Positions 35,901 to 43,191 are shown, counted from the first letter of the stretch. The stretch: DNA of 64,000 nucleotides from G963662655 sp963666875 (GCA_963666875.2 CAXXPU010000012.1:1-64000), one strand, 5' to 3'. The notes: generated from the sequence alone by a model not told the origin. Numbers and translations are program-made.

Positions 35901-36736
35901 CCAACGTCCCCTTTCCCGTGCTGATTACCGGCGAGACCGGTACCGGTAAGGAGATGGTCGCCAAAGCGGTCTATGAAGAAGGCAGATACAATGGCGATCT
36001 GATTTCGATCAACGTCAGCACCATCCCGCGAGACCTTTTCGAAAGCGAGATTTTCGGTCACACCAAGGGTTCCTTCTCCGGCGCGATCAAAGACTCGCCT
36101 GGGAAAATCGCGCTGGCGGAAAACGGCGTCCTGTTCCTCGACGAGATCGGCGATCTGCCGCTCGAGATGCAGACCAAGCTGCTGCGCGTCCTGCAGGAGA
36201 AGACCTACTACCCTATCGGCGCAAAGAAAGAACATCGCTCCAACGCACGGTTTCTATTCGCCACAAACCGCGACCTCTATCAGGCTGTGAAAACCGGCGA
36301 GTTCCGCGAAGACCTCTACTACCGTATATCCGCCTTCCAGGTCAATGTCCCGCCGCTCCGGGAACGACTCGAGGATATCCCGCTGCTGGTACGTAATTTC
36401 ACCCGCAACTTCATGGAAATCCAGCCCGACATCATCGTCACCGGTATCCCCGATGAGACCATCTCTCAATGGCTCAGAGAAAACTGGTCCGGCAACATCC
36501 GCGAACTGGAGAACCACGTCTATAAGGTGCTGCTCATGCCGCGGCGCGACCTGATCGACAACTCCATGGACGGCTTCGAGATCGATTCTGAAACCATCAC
36601 CTCGGTCGATGACCTCGTCTCCGCGTATCTCAAATGGCGAAAAGATTGCCTCGGCTCGGCGAAGAAGGTTCAGGACGAGCTGGGCCTGACTCGCTCGACT
36701 TTCTATAGACTGCTCGCAAACAAAAAAGACGATTAG
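32945..36736 (+). CDS. Sigma-54-dependent activator with kinase-like, TPR-like, GAF, AAA+ and Fis domains
   Basis: This 1263-residue cytoplasmic regulator has an unusual domain chain. Residues ~1-235 resemble a Ser/Thr protein kinase but are degenerate: FIGDMKPEHIRV (113-124) replaces the HRDLKPxN loop and IIDLTPHE replaces DFG. Next is a long helical TPR-like region (~240-790, e.g. SYYWTGLALERMGNPELAID). A GAF domain (~800-950) is followed by a sigma-54 AAA+ domain with Walker A GETGTGKE (~995-1002), LFLDEIGDLPLEMQ and RFLFATNRDL. The sigma-54 contact loop reads GSFSGA (1042-1047) instead of GAFTGA. A Fis HTH (1238-1263) ends the protein. Dyads flanking the gene and a -24/-12 promoter at 37456 point to the downstream operon as its target. 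Confidence 0.9.
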   Translation: MKYYLKKKDTVEIYLKKTAQGKRIVKYYTNPGVLVSSQLKAEVDFFRQYRHPYFVPLVKYRFDEKSARFEYEYFDGLPINIHMERHPEDIPILWEKLFHFVRYLKHHNTFIGDMKPEHIRVRREDDRLVIGIIDLTPHESRITPQWAAPEQLKGRMSWRSNLFTIALIFASLYSSADEIKEKIEQGQQIQLPQSSPLFRLAHKFLMIDPWSRVQDLDEWIARFSLHDRILTLPYDEPYHNYLEFHQRLSDLFYTDQFSYRETFELYRDYCLIHPFRRMHHIEHFKVEANHDISLQKIIKESGLGWKNGKVHLPALEKPVTAESKPILESAGELRASLDAWDFDTYVRLGNDLLNRLRYAGNNQLDDILMMPADDFIALHRFLLTRNFTLAARLLRLYASQEHLEPDQIGKMRIHICLANVLSEIVPLDTFPLTPETRQLMSHDTRSVLNQIEKVREHYRNKDLKALNLLCRTENLYPEARIMVYHYIDVLCYIKPEAFDREVFILLSNAIASNANPEELLNTLAKAKPRLKVADEFLDYLLVLSLLISSEYQIGRLLFYYLYYTAQRSVKDIELILNFYEKISIQYLPMVMQTHFTSVQVYHDMLRERYDICRERIIARIRQSHGYATAYMIQVFLICSFYDHEFTFEPWMEKLIDDNARELSSYFRQDDDNTFYLVYRFAPQDVRKRYSARFEWNGETFAASKPYQKIIDLFFEERYQELIRNSTQIESKSGYERAESYYWTGLALERMGNPELAIDFMQNALETYNAMGLKSRSADAQTLLQDWELRRRQISRLDINDIIEKFSGISHLDEFLWELGSFFQLTYRFDSVIPFIYNEESGRFVPFRNIIHEDEESYRALEYSNNILLQYTQDAYHTLQYDSSTRFRNDSIQKMRIYRALCVPMVVGAKLLGTIYMHSVKRDHSLSEEDIRYIENLASILGVFLEHLNQKEMQKRLRDIDVQENFHGIVGKSAVMKEIYKQIVTLANVPFPVLITGETGTGKEMVAKAVYEEGRYNGDLISINVSTIPRDLFESEIFGHTKGSFSGAIKDSPGKIALAENGVLFLDEIGDLPLEMQTKLLRVLQEKTYYPIGAKKEHRSNARFLFATNRDLYQAVKTGEFREDLYYRISAFQVNVPPLRERLEDIPLLVRNFTRNFMEIQPDIIVTGIPDETISQWLRENWSGNIRELENHVYKVLLMPRRDLIDNSMDGFEIDSETITSVDDLVSAYLKWRKDCLGSAKKVQDELGLTRSTFYRLLANKKDD

Positions 36737-36739
36737 AAA

Positions 36740-36755
36740 TTCCCATATTTGGGAA
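36740..36755 (+). promoter_or_regulatory. Dyad operator, copy 2
   Basis: TTCCCATATTTGGGAA starts 4 bases after the regulator's stop codon. It is followed after 6 bases by TTGATA, reproducing the geometry of copy 1. No gene lies immediately downstream, so it may be an additional binding site or part of a duplicated promoter. Confidence 0.7.
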
Positions 36756-36854
36756 GATTCTTTGATACTATTCAATAAATCCGCGAATACTCATCTATCC
36801 CGATAGGTCGCAGTGGAGCGCAGCCATCCCTGGCTGCATTCCTCCTCTCTTTTC

Positions 36855-36985
36855 TGTTGTAGAGGCAGGTCCCCGTGCCTGCCCTTCCTTTTGTCCCGAA
36901 ACACTAACGTTACCAAGAAGAAGTGCCAAGCTGGAGCTTGGCGGACCGTAGAGAAGGGCAGGCACGGGGACCTGCCTCTACAACA
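36855..36985. repeat. 131-bp intergenic inverted-repeat element with 33-bp perfect arms
   Basis: The arms are at 36855-36887 and 36953-36985; they carry the GGCAGGTCCCCGTGCCTGCC core and are exact reverse complements. The centre holds a smaller hairpin GCCAAG-CTGGAG-CTTGGC (36927-36944 region). No ORF is present. It looks like a non-autonomous REP/MITE-type element. A related short hairpin (GGGCAGAC...GTCTGCCC) lies at 53201-53221. Confidence 0.85.
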
Positions 36986-37131
36986 AGAAACATCCGGCAT
37001 CGAGCGATTGTAAATGGTGCTTTCCATTATTACACAGCCTGTCCGTATCTGCCCGTTTCAGAAGAAAACGCCGTGCGGGGAACGGCGCCGACTCTTCTGG
37101 AACGCGGTTGCTCTCGACTGTAATTTCAATT

Positions 37132-37147
37132 TTCCCAAATATGGGAC
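37132..37147 (-). promoter_or_regulatory. Dyad operator, copy 3
   Basis: TTCCCAAATATGGGAC is the same dyad in inverted orientation. It is centred about 317 bases upstream of the -24 element at 37456, within the range of enhancer sites for sigma-54 activators. Confidence 0.75.
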
Positions 37148-37322
37148 AAAATACAATTGTTCGGTATGTAACGGGTGAGGTGTGTTCCGGTTCTAAAAGA
37201 ATGAATAGCGAATCATCCTTTTATTACGGGATTTGAAGGCGATTGAGTCGTCTTCTGTATCATTCGGGGAACGGGCCGCGGCAATCGTTCGGTTTACGAA
37301 AGTGAAATCCAGTATTATCGGG

Positions 37323-37338
37323 TTCCCATATTTGGGAA
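37323..37338 (+). promoter_or_regulatory. Dyad operator, copy 4
   Basis: TTCCCATATTTGGGAA is identical to copy 2. It is centred about 126 bases upstream of the -24 element at 37456, a classical upstream-activating-sequence distance. Confidence 0.8.
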
Positions 37339-37455
37339 ATTTGGTCGAATATTGTACGATCTTTCTGACGTCGAAGTATCTGAATTGCTTGAAATGGCGA
37401 TCATGAAATATCTAACCACTTGTAGAACAAGGCGATAAAAATGAGTGTGATTCAA

Positions 37456-37470
37456 TGGCACGGGCTGTGC
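37456..37470 (+). promoter_or_regulatory. Sigma-54 (-24/-12) promoter of the small ORF-methyltransferase-secreted protein unit
   Basis: TGGCACG-GGCT-GTGC matches the -24/-12 consensus (TGGCACG-N4-TTGC), with GG at 37457-37458 and GC at 37469-37470, exactly 10 bases apart. The predicted start near 37482 leaves about 27 bases to the ATG at 37509, which includes GGAGG. Two dyads lie upstream. Confidence 0.75.
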
Positions 37471-37508
37471 ATCTTACAAAAGCGCCGGAACAAGAAACGG
37501 AGGAAACG

Positions 37509-37790
37509 ATGAAGCCAGCAAGCGTTACGATCAAAAAAAACAAGACATATCTGGGACCACAAAGCTTGCCGGTTGTCGATTTCCTCCCTTTTTCTTTTTT
37601 TTTGTCTTTAAAACAGCACCCGCATACGATACAGAACCTGGCATTTCCAGATGAGAATATCCACTATACGGATGATATCAAGCATAGTCCCGAAGAAATC
37701 CTGATCGCATCCAGTCATTTTGCCGTAGATTTGTGTACGATTATGGGACAGAGCGAACAGGTCTGTCAAGAGAAAGGAAGCATCCAATGA
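37509..37790 (+). CDS. Small protein of unknown function, first gene of the candidate sigma-54 operon
   Basis: ATG 37509 has a strong GGAGG (37499-37503) and its TGA overlaps the methyltransferase ATG (ATGA at 37787-37790), both signs of a real gene. The 93-residue product is Lys-rich at the start (ASVTIKKNKTYLGPQSLPVV) with a hydrophobic DFLPFSFFLSL segment. It ends in a mixed region with two Cys (AVDLCTIMGQSEQVCQEKG). I recognise no family. It may be a partner of the methyltransferase or a short leader peptide for coupled translation. Confidence 0.5.
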   Translation: MKPASVTIKKNKTYLGPQSLPVVDFLPFSFFLSLKQHPHTIQNLAFPDENIHYTDDIKHSPEEILIASSHFAVDLCTIMGQSEQVCQEKGSIQ

Positions 37791-38521
37791 AGAACACCGA
37801 TCTGGAACGGCTCGAAAAGAGACTCAAAGGCATATCTGCCGCGAAGATCCTCGATGTCGCCTGCGGGCGCGGTGAGTTTATCGCGATGCTGATGCCAAGT
37901 CTCGGACATTACGGTCGTTTCGTGGCGATCGACAGCGAGAGACGGGCTGTGGATTTCTGCGGGGAGCAGTTCAAAGACGCGCCGGTAGAAGCGCTTCAGA
38001 TGGATGCGGAGAAGATGGATTTTGCCGAGGGCGAGTTCGATGTCGCCGCAATTTCCAATTCGGTACATCACATGGTCAGGCCGAAGAAGGTCATCGACGA
38101 GATGATCCGTGTGCTCAAGCCGGGCGGTCTGCTCTTTATATCGGAGATGTACTGCAATGGCAAGCAGACGCCTGCACAGAAGAACCATATCCGGATGCAC
38201 CACTGGTGCGCGCGAATCGACAGCCGCATGGGCATTGCGCATCATCTTACCTACACACGAGAAAAGCTGGAACGTTTCGCAGATAGTCTGAATCTCGACA
38301 AGCTGGAAACGTACGAGATAAATTTCACGCAAGAAGCACCAAAGGAAGCGGTCGAGAAGACGATCGCCATCCTCGATCCTTATCACGACAGGATCAAGAA
38401 TCACCCCGATTACGAGAAACTCGGTGCAGAGAAAGATCGCATCAAGAAAAACCTTTACAAAGACGGACTCGGTTCAGCTGCACGACTGTTCATCATTGGA
38501 ACCAAACCGGAAAATGGATGA
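37787..38521 (+). CDS. Class I SAM-dependent methyltransferase
   Basis: ATG 37787 is preceded by AAAGGAAGC and gives 244 residues. Motif I is ILDVACGRGEFIAML (~20-34), an acidic strand end FVAIDSERRAVDFC follows, then LQMDAEKMDFAEGEFDVAAI and VLKPGGLLFISEMYC. This is the Methyltransf_11/25 (UbiE/small-molecule) pattern. The region EMYCNGKQTPAQKNHIRMHHW, with several His and Cys, is uncommon and may shape the substrate site. The substrate is unknown. It is translationally coupled to the small ORF upstream and followed 13 bases later by a secreted sorting-domain protein, all behind the sigma-54 promoter. Confidence 0.88.
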   Translation: MKNTDLERLEKRLKGISAAKILDVACGRGEFIAMLMPSLGHYGRFVAIDSERRAVDFCGEQFKDAPVEALQMDAEKMDFAEGEFDVAAISNSVHHMVRPKKVIDEMIRVLKPGGLLFISEMYCNGKQTPAQKNHIRMHHWCARIDSRMGIAHHLTYTREKLERFADSLNLDKLETYEINFTQEAPKEAVEKTIAILDPYHDRIKNHPDYEKLGAEKDRIKKNLYKDGLGSAARLFIIGTKPENG

Positions 38522-38534
38522 CAAGGGGGATGTT

Positions 38535-40682
38535 ATGTACCACGCAAAAATTATACTCACACTGATTGCATTACTGCTGATATCCATGCTCGTTTCGAAT
38601 GAGGTTTCTTACTCCGGCAAGGCAGAATACGAGAACTACACCGGCTTCAAGAGAGCGCCTGGCGATCGCAGCGTTCCCGAGTGGACTTTCGTGACCGAAC
38701 CGTTCGGCTTCCAGTTTTCTTATTACGATTACATGCCGGGAAGCTACAACGGCAACCCATTGCGAGTACAACCCGATATCACAAACAGTGGATACACAGC
38801 CGACGGTATGTATTTCGTATTTCAAGCCGAGGAGACGGCTGGATCGGAACGAAGGGTCTTTTCTGCGTGGTTCAATCCGAATGAGAGCGCCGACCAGATC
38901 AATTATTGCAGTCAACAAGACATTCGGGAGGGATATCCAAGCGTCGTGGTCGATCCCGATCTGGCGGATCCATTTATCGTATGGCATTCGGATATCGATA
39001 ACGACGGAATGCAAGAAATCCTTGTCACCATGGACAGTTTCCACCTGATCGGTACGCCCGGTCTCATACAGGTACCGGAAGTTATTATCGACGACGCGAT
39101 CGACGCATGTTTCGCTGTATATCCGAGAGACGATAACGAATACAACTGGCCATACGCCCACATCGGACCTTCGCCACAGGGGCTCCCCTACCGCAGGCTC
39201 TACGTGGTCGCGAACAACTACACCGCGCACGAAAGCGGCTATGCGGCGCACAACCCCATCATCGCTTACGCGGATTACGACACCAGCGATCCCAACCTCA
39301 GCATAGAAAACCTGGTTTGGTACTACAACACCGTATCGCAGATGGACGCCTGGGACGTCGCCGATCCCGATTTCTGTCAGGGAAATCATAATTTCTTCGC
39401 GACGCAGAACAGCGGTACAGTAGGCTTCATAGGATACTCGAACTCGAATCAGAATATATACGTTTTTATAAACGACAATTATGGAGAAGGAGAATTCACC
39501 GAATACAACCAGGACTTCAAATTCCCGCAGAACAACGTACAGGATCAGAACGGAGAATGGGTATTCACAGAGACGTCCGGGGAACCTTATGAGGACCTCT
39601 ACTTTTCATTCACCAAGTGTACGAACTTCAATTCGACACTGGTCAATGACTCCAGGATATTTTTCCCGGGCAACATGGCGCTGAGACGAGATACGGAAGA
39701 CGACACGTTCACATGGTTTCTGAATGAGACGTATGCCAAGGTGTACGGATTCGATCTGACACAAGGGGAATTCTTCTTCTCTGACATTTATCCGAAGGGA
39801 GCGCATCCCGCAGACAATACTCCTATGGTTCCTTGGGATCTGGATGAAGATGGATCAGTCGATGAGTATGACGAAGAGGGTAACGTTCTGATGGAACTCG
39901 GCTGGCCTCTCTACTACTGGGATCCGGACGACGCCTGGGATGAAAACAACTGGAAAATCGCCCGGAACGACGACGAAGGCTGGCTGGCAATTGTATGGCA
40001 GGATGCGCTCTACTGTAAATTTCACAACGATGGTGTTTCCGGTTACGAGGACTGGGCGAACAAGACAGAAATCTGCATCGCCATCTCGAAAGACGACGGC
40101 ATGACATGGTCGGATCCCATCATTATGAACAACAATCCCAATTCAGACGACGGAAACTACGTCGAGCAGCTCGAAAACATCAACCCATGCTACATCTATC
40201 CCGCGGACGAGATCGAGTATCTCTACACCGACAATGAAGGGCACAAACACGGGCTGCTGAGACTGGGATTCTACGATGATAATTCGTATGGCTCGTATAT
40301 CTGCGACAACGGAGCTAACGACGGCGGACAGCTTTCCTATATGTCGCTCGATATCGCGTTCACCTATCAGGGAAGCGAAGAAGGCAACGAGAACAGTCCC
40401 GTCTATACCAGCTCGCTGAGCCAGAACTATCCCAATCCGTTCAACCCCGAGACGACCATCTCCTACAGCCTGGCAACGCCCGGCAACGTGGAATTGAGCG
40501 TCTATAACATTCGGGGTCAGAAGGTGAAAACGCTGCTCAATCGACGCTGCAACGCCGGCGAGAACAACGTCACCTGGAACGGCACCGACGAATCCGGAAA
40601 GAACGTCTCCGGCGGGGTGTATCTCTATAGATTACAGACACAGGGTCAAGCGCTTACACGCAAGATGATCCTGCTGAAATAA
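38535..40682 (+). CDS. Secreted BNR/sialidase-like protein with a type IX-type sorting domain
   Basis: ATG 38535 follows AAGGGGGATGTT and opens a signal peptide (IILTLIALLLISMLVSNEVS); the protein has 715 residues. The body has beta-propeller-like segments, including an Asp-box/BNR-like DDGMTWSDPIIMNNNP, calcium-loop-like DLDEDGSVDEYDEEG and several DYD/DND stretches. The last ~85 residues are a FlgD-Ig/T9SS domain (NYPNPFNPETTISYSL, VYNIRGQKVKTLL, GGVYLYRLQT, KMILLK). A paralogue lies at 50892-53015 on the other strand with the same order of blocks. Context puts it third in the candidate sigma-54 operon. No sialidase catalytic set was recognised, so enzymatic activity is not claimed. Confidence 0.88.
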   Translation: MYHAKIILTLIALLLISMLVSNEVSYSGKAEYENYTGFKRAPGDRSVPEWTFVTEPFGFQFSYYDYMPGSYNGNPLRVQPDITNSGYTADGMYFVFQAEETAGSERRVFSAWFNPNESADQINYCSQQDIREGYPSVVVDPDLADPFIVWHSDIDNDGMQEILVTMDSFHLIGTPGLIQVPEVIIDDAIDACFAVYPRDDNEYNWPYAHIGPSPQGLPYRRLYVVANNYTAHESGYAAHNPIIAYADYDTSDPNLSIENLVWYYNTVSQMDAWDVADPDFCQGNHNFFATQNSGTVGFIGYSNSNQNIYVFINDNYGEGEFTEYNQDFKFPQNNVQDQNGEWVFTETSGEPYEDLYFSFTKCTNFNSTLVNDSRIFFPGNMALRRDTEDDTFTWFLNETYAKVYGFDLTQGEFFFSDIYPKGAHPADNTPMVPWDLDEDGSVDEYDEEGNVLMELGWPLYYWDPDDAWDENNWKIARNDDEGWLAIVWQDALYCKFHNDGVSGYEDWANKTEICIAISKDDGMTWSDPIIMNNNPNSDDGNYVEQLENINPCYIYPADEIEYLYTDNEGHKHGLLRLGFYDDNSYGSYICDNGANDGGQLSYMSLDIAFTYQGSEEGNENSPVYTSSLSQNYPNPFNPETTISYSLATPGNVELSVYNIRGQKVKTLLNRRCNAGENNVTWNGTDESGKNVSGGVYLYRLQTQGQALTRKMILLK

Positions 40683-40832
40683 CGATCTTTCATTGCATGA
40701 ATATATGTGGGGACATAGCAAAGAAAACGCGCACGAGACACCGACGATGACAGTCGGGGAGGATAGGGTAGACGCGTGGAGGGTCACTTGATTGCCCGGT
40801 TCAAACGCACTGAACTGATGGCAATTCCCCCC

Positions 40833-40866
40833 AAAGGGCGGCGATAAACCGCCCTTTATTTTTTAT
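40833..40866 (+). terminator. Terminator of the secreted-protein operon
   Basis: AAAGGGCGG-CGATAAA-CCGCCCTTT hairpin followed by ATTTTTTAT, about 150 bases after the stop at 40682. Confidence 0.85.
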
Positions 40867-40909
40867 CTAAAACCAAACTTCCGAATGTGTTACGATAAAC
40901 AATACCATA

Positions 40910-41620
40910 TCACTCGATCGGGGTCATCTCTTCCCAGACGATCGTGATGCTGTTCTTTTCGTCGGTGAAATCCCTCATTGTGTAGCGTATCTCGTCGTCG
41001 GGACTCTTGACGATGATGTAGTTGCTGGATGAGAAGTCGTAGTAACCCGTGATCTCTCCCATTTCGTCGAAGATCGCGATATCTTCCGTGCAATAGAGTC
41101 CCGGCAGTACGATGATGTTCGAGAAGAAGACGGTACCCGCAGCAGTCGTTTTATATGTTCCGGGAAGATCGAAATCGATCGGATATTGCAGGTACAGTAA
41201 AACTGGCGTAGATGAGGTACTTTCGCCGCCGTGCCATACCGTGAGCGTGTATTTGTAAACGCCGTGAAGGACCAGGTTATCGAAATAATCCCGGCAATTC
41301 CACGGTATATGGTGCGTACCCGCACACATTGTCTCGCTCAGGAGCGTATCGACAAATGTACCCCAGTAATCGCGCATGACAATCTGTGTATAGATCGCCC
41401 GTTCGAGACTGAAGGTGATCGTGATCTCCGGCCGGCTCGGTCGGTCTTCTTCAAGGTACATGTTGTAGGAGGTGAGTTGCACAAGATATCCTTGAAGCGG
41501 TTCTCCGGCACTGTTCTGCAGGGTCACTTCGCACGAAAACGGATCGTTCGATTCGGTCTCGCTTTCGCAACAGGATAAAGTAAATCCAAGAACGATGGCA
41601 ATAATGATCAGGTATCGCAT
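40910..41620 (-). CDS. Lipoprotein with a FlgD-Ig-like fold, function unknown
   Basis: ATG 41620 is preceded by AAGGAGGAGTCATC, which outweighs an upstream in-frame start at 41704. The lipobox is LGFTLSC. The 236-residue protein contains a beta-sandwich block (ERAIYTQIVMRDYWGTFVDT, GTHHIPWNCRDYFDNLVLHG, VYKYTLTVWHGGES). This block resembles the FlgD-Ig domains used in sorting-domain proteins but lies internally. The C-terminal part is acidic and ends TIVWEEMTPIE. The gene stands alone, convergent with the operon to its left; a TTGACA-N18-CATATA pair lies at 41671-41642 on the minus strand. Confidence 0.72.
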   Translation of the reverse strand: MRYLIIIAIVLGFTLSCCESETESNDPFSCEVTLQNSAGEPLQGYLVQLTSYNMYLEEDRPSRPEITITFSLERAIYTQIVMRDYWGTFVDTLLSETMCAGTHHIPWNCRDYFDNLVLHGVYKYTLTVWHGGESTSSTPVLLYLQYPIDFDLPGTYKTTAAGTVFFSNIIVLPGLYCTEDIAIFDEMGEITGYYDFSSSNYIIVKSPDDEIRYTMRDFTDEKNSITIVWEEMTPIE

Positions 41621-41641
41621 GATGACTCCTCCTTGAATGCC

Positions 41642-41671
41642 TATATGGAAGATTGTGTAGATAATTGTCAA
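41642..41671 (-). promoter_or_regulatory. Candidate promoter of the lipoprotein gene at 40910-41620
   Basis: On the minus strand TTGACA (41671-41666) and CATATA (41647-41642) are 18 bases apart, about 20 bases before the ATG region. Confidence 0.4.
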
Positions 41672-41743
41672 TGTGATTAATATTTCACGTTGGAATACCC
41701 CCATTTTTCTGTGGAATCTTGGTTCGATGAATATTGATCGATG

Positions 41744-41947
41744 TTATCCACAGTGTCCTTCGACTCCGCTCAGCAACTGTGTCGAGCGTCAAGTATAAAA
41801 AGGGGGTATCCTCTCGTTTTCCGTGGATAAATGCTGGAATTTGTCTGAAATGGACACAATCCACACCACGATAAGCGAACGAGACACTTTGACGTTCTAT
41901 TCGGCGTGGATTGTGGACAAATTACTCTTCAAACGCATTTATCCACA
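41744..41947. promoter_or_regulatory. Second group of DnaA-box matches, left of the IS110-family gene
   Basis: Perfect TTATCCACA occurs at 41744-41752 and 41939-41947, with CGTGGATAA at 41822-41830. A further TGTGGATAA lies at 43163-43171, right of the transposase. They lie ~18 kb from oriC, outside any gene except the marginal last one on the left. Binding is unproven. Confidence 0.5.
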
Positions 41948-41953
41948 TAAAAC

Positions 41954-42931
41954 TCAGTTCGTTGACTCATGCAATGATGGCGATTTCATGCCCCACGCGA
42001 GATTATCTCTAACCATCGCATTCATGATTGTCACCATCTTTCTCATACAAGCCGTGGTTGCCACTTTCCCGGGTTTTCCTCGCTCGATTAAATCCACCCG
42101 GAACGAGCCGATTTTACGATTCCACTGAAAGGATGATATTGTTGGAAGATACAGTGCATTTCGAACCGATGGTCTGCCACCATGAATATGCCTTTTCCCT
42201 TTCAACGTTCCACTATCATGATTGATCGGGGCCAAGCCTGCAAGCATAGCGATTTCTTTCCTGTTTAGGGTGCCAAGTTCTGGCAATTCGACCAACATCG
42301 TCAGTGCTGTATGCTTTGCGACGCCGGGGATTGTCGTTAGCAGCTCTGTCTTCTCACGAAACTCCGGTACTTGATCCAGAAGTTCATCTATCTGCTTCTC
42401 GATTCGCTTGATTTCATCATTCAAGTACTCGACATGTCGATCAATACTATCGATAATCTCATGATCCAGAGTGGATTCTCTGCGATTCTTTTCTCTTTTC
42501 CGATAGTCAATCAACTGATGCTTCCGTTTCATCAAATCCCTGATTGCCTCATGCCTCTTATCCACCTTGCACAGCAATCGGACGCCGAGCTTCTCGGCAT
42601 ACAGCGCAATTGTCTCCGCATCGATCCGATCTGTCTTCGCTAGCTTTCCAGTACTACGGGCAAAGCTATGAACCTGATAGGCATTAACTTCTGCAACCAT
42701 TACGTTATGCTCTAACAAATAGCGTGCCAGTTTTTTCCCATACACTCCCGTCGATTCATATACAATGACAGGATCATTGCACTGGCGGATTGCATCATAG
42801 AGTTCCTCGAATCCCACGGCGGCATTTTTTACTTGCAAGGTTTCCTCTCTCCCTGATATAAATACATCAAGGGTCGATTTCGAAACATCGATCCCGATGA
42901 AGGTCGAGAGATTGTCGCTAATGTTGGTCAT
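41954..42931 (-). CDS. IS110-family transposase (DEDD recombinase)
   Basis: From ATG 42931 (AAAGGAGCAATT upstream) the protein has 325 residues. The RuvC-like DEDD set is intact: D15 (FIGIDVSKS), E59 (VYESTGVYG), D101 and D104 (KTDRIDAETI). After a coiled-coil linker (ESTLDHEIIDSIDRHVEYLN...) comes the Transposase_20 domain with TIPGVAKHTALTMLVELPEL. LAGLAPINHDSGTLKGKRHIHGGRPSVRNALY follows in that domain, where a Ser near SVRNALY would be the nucleophile. The copy looks active. IS110 enzymes are guided by a bridge RNA transcribed from the element's non-coding end. An upstream in-frame ATG at 42967 is less likely. Confidence 0.93.
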   Translation of the reverse strand: MTNISDNLSTFIGIDVSKSTLDVFISGREETLQVKNAAVGFEELYDAIRQCNDPVIVYESTGVYGKKLARYLLEHNVMVAEVNAYQVHSFARSTGKLAKTDRIDAETIALYAEKLGVRLLCKVDKRHEAIRDLMKRKHQLIDYRKREKNRRESTLDHEIIDSIDRHVEYLNDEIKRIEKQIDELLDQVPEFREKTELLTTIPGVAKHTALTMLVELPELGTLNRKEIAMLAGLAPINHDSGTLKGKRHIHGGRPSVRNALYLPTISSFQWNRKIGSFRVDLIERGKPGKVATTACMRKMVTIMNAMVRDNLAWGMKSPSLHESTN

Positions 42932-43100
42932 AATTGCTCCTTTCTTGTATTCGGGCTTCAAGCCCACGCAACTGTTCGGAATCGCATTATGAACCGGTCT
43001 GGACCAAGCTGAGCTCCGGGCTTATTAGCACTGGATGACAACGATCTCGAGACCGGCAGGATTACCTTGGTGGCCACCAGGGTAATCCACTCATCTAAAC
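42932..43100 (-). ncRNA. Candidate IS110 bridge RNA in the transposase leader
   Basis: Between the transposase start and ~43100 the minus strand is rich in hairpins: a near-perfect 30-base palindrome GGATTACC...GGTAATCC (43059-43088) and GGGCTTGAAGCCC close to the start. In IS110-group elements such as IS621 this leader encodes the bridge RNA with target- and donor-binding loops. Here the loops cannot be assigned because element ends and target are unknown. Confidence 0.35.
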
Positions 43101-43191
43101 TGGCGGCGTTACCGCTATTCTGGCTTCTCAATGAACTGTGTCAATATACAAGGATGACACACTGTGGATAACTGCATCCATTTCAGACGGT

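Larger units (their letters stand above)
41954..43100 (-). mobile_element. IS110-family insertion sequence, ends not defined
   Basis: A complete IS110-type transposase is preceded on its own strand by about 170 bases of structured non-coding DNA, as IS110-group elements have. These elements lack clear terminal inverted repeats, so exact ends cannot be placed. Flanks carry inverted copies of CTGAGCGGAGTCGAAGGAC (41755-41773 reversed and 43212-43230), a possible target repeat. Confidence 0.65.

Noticed and set aside
37098..37112. A TGGAACGCGGTTGC sequence resembling a -24/-12 promoter
   Set aside because: GG and GC are 9, not 10, bases apart, a spacing that sigma-54 does not tolerate; the site at 37456 fits instead.
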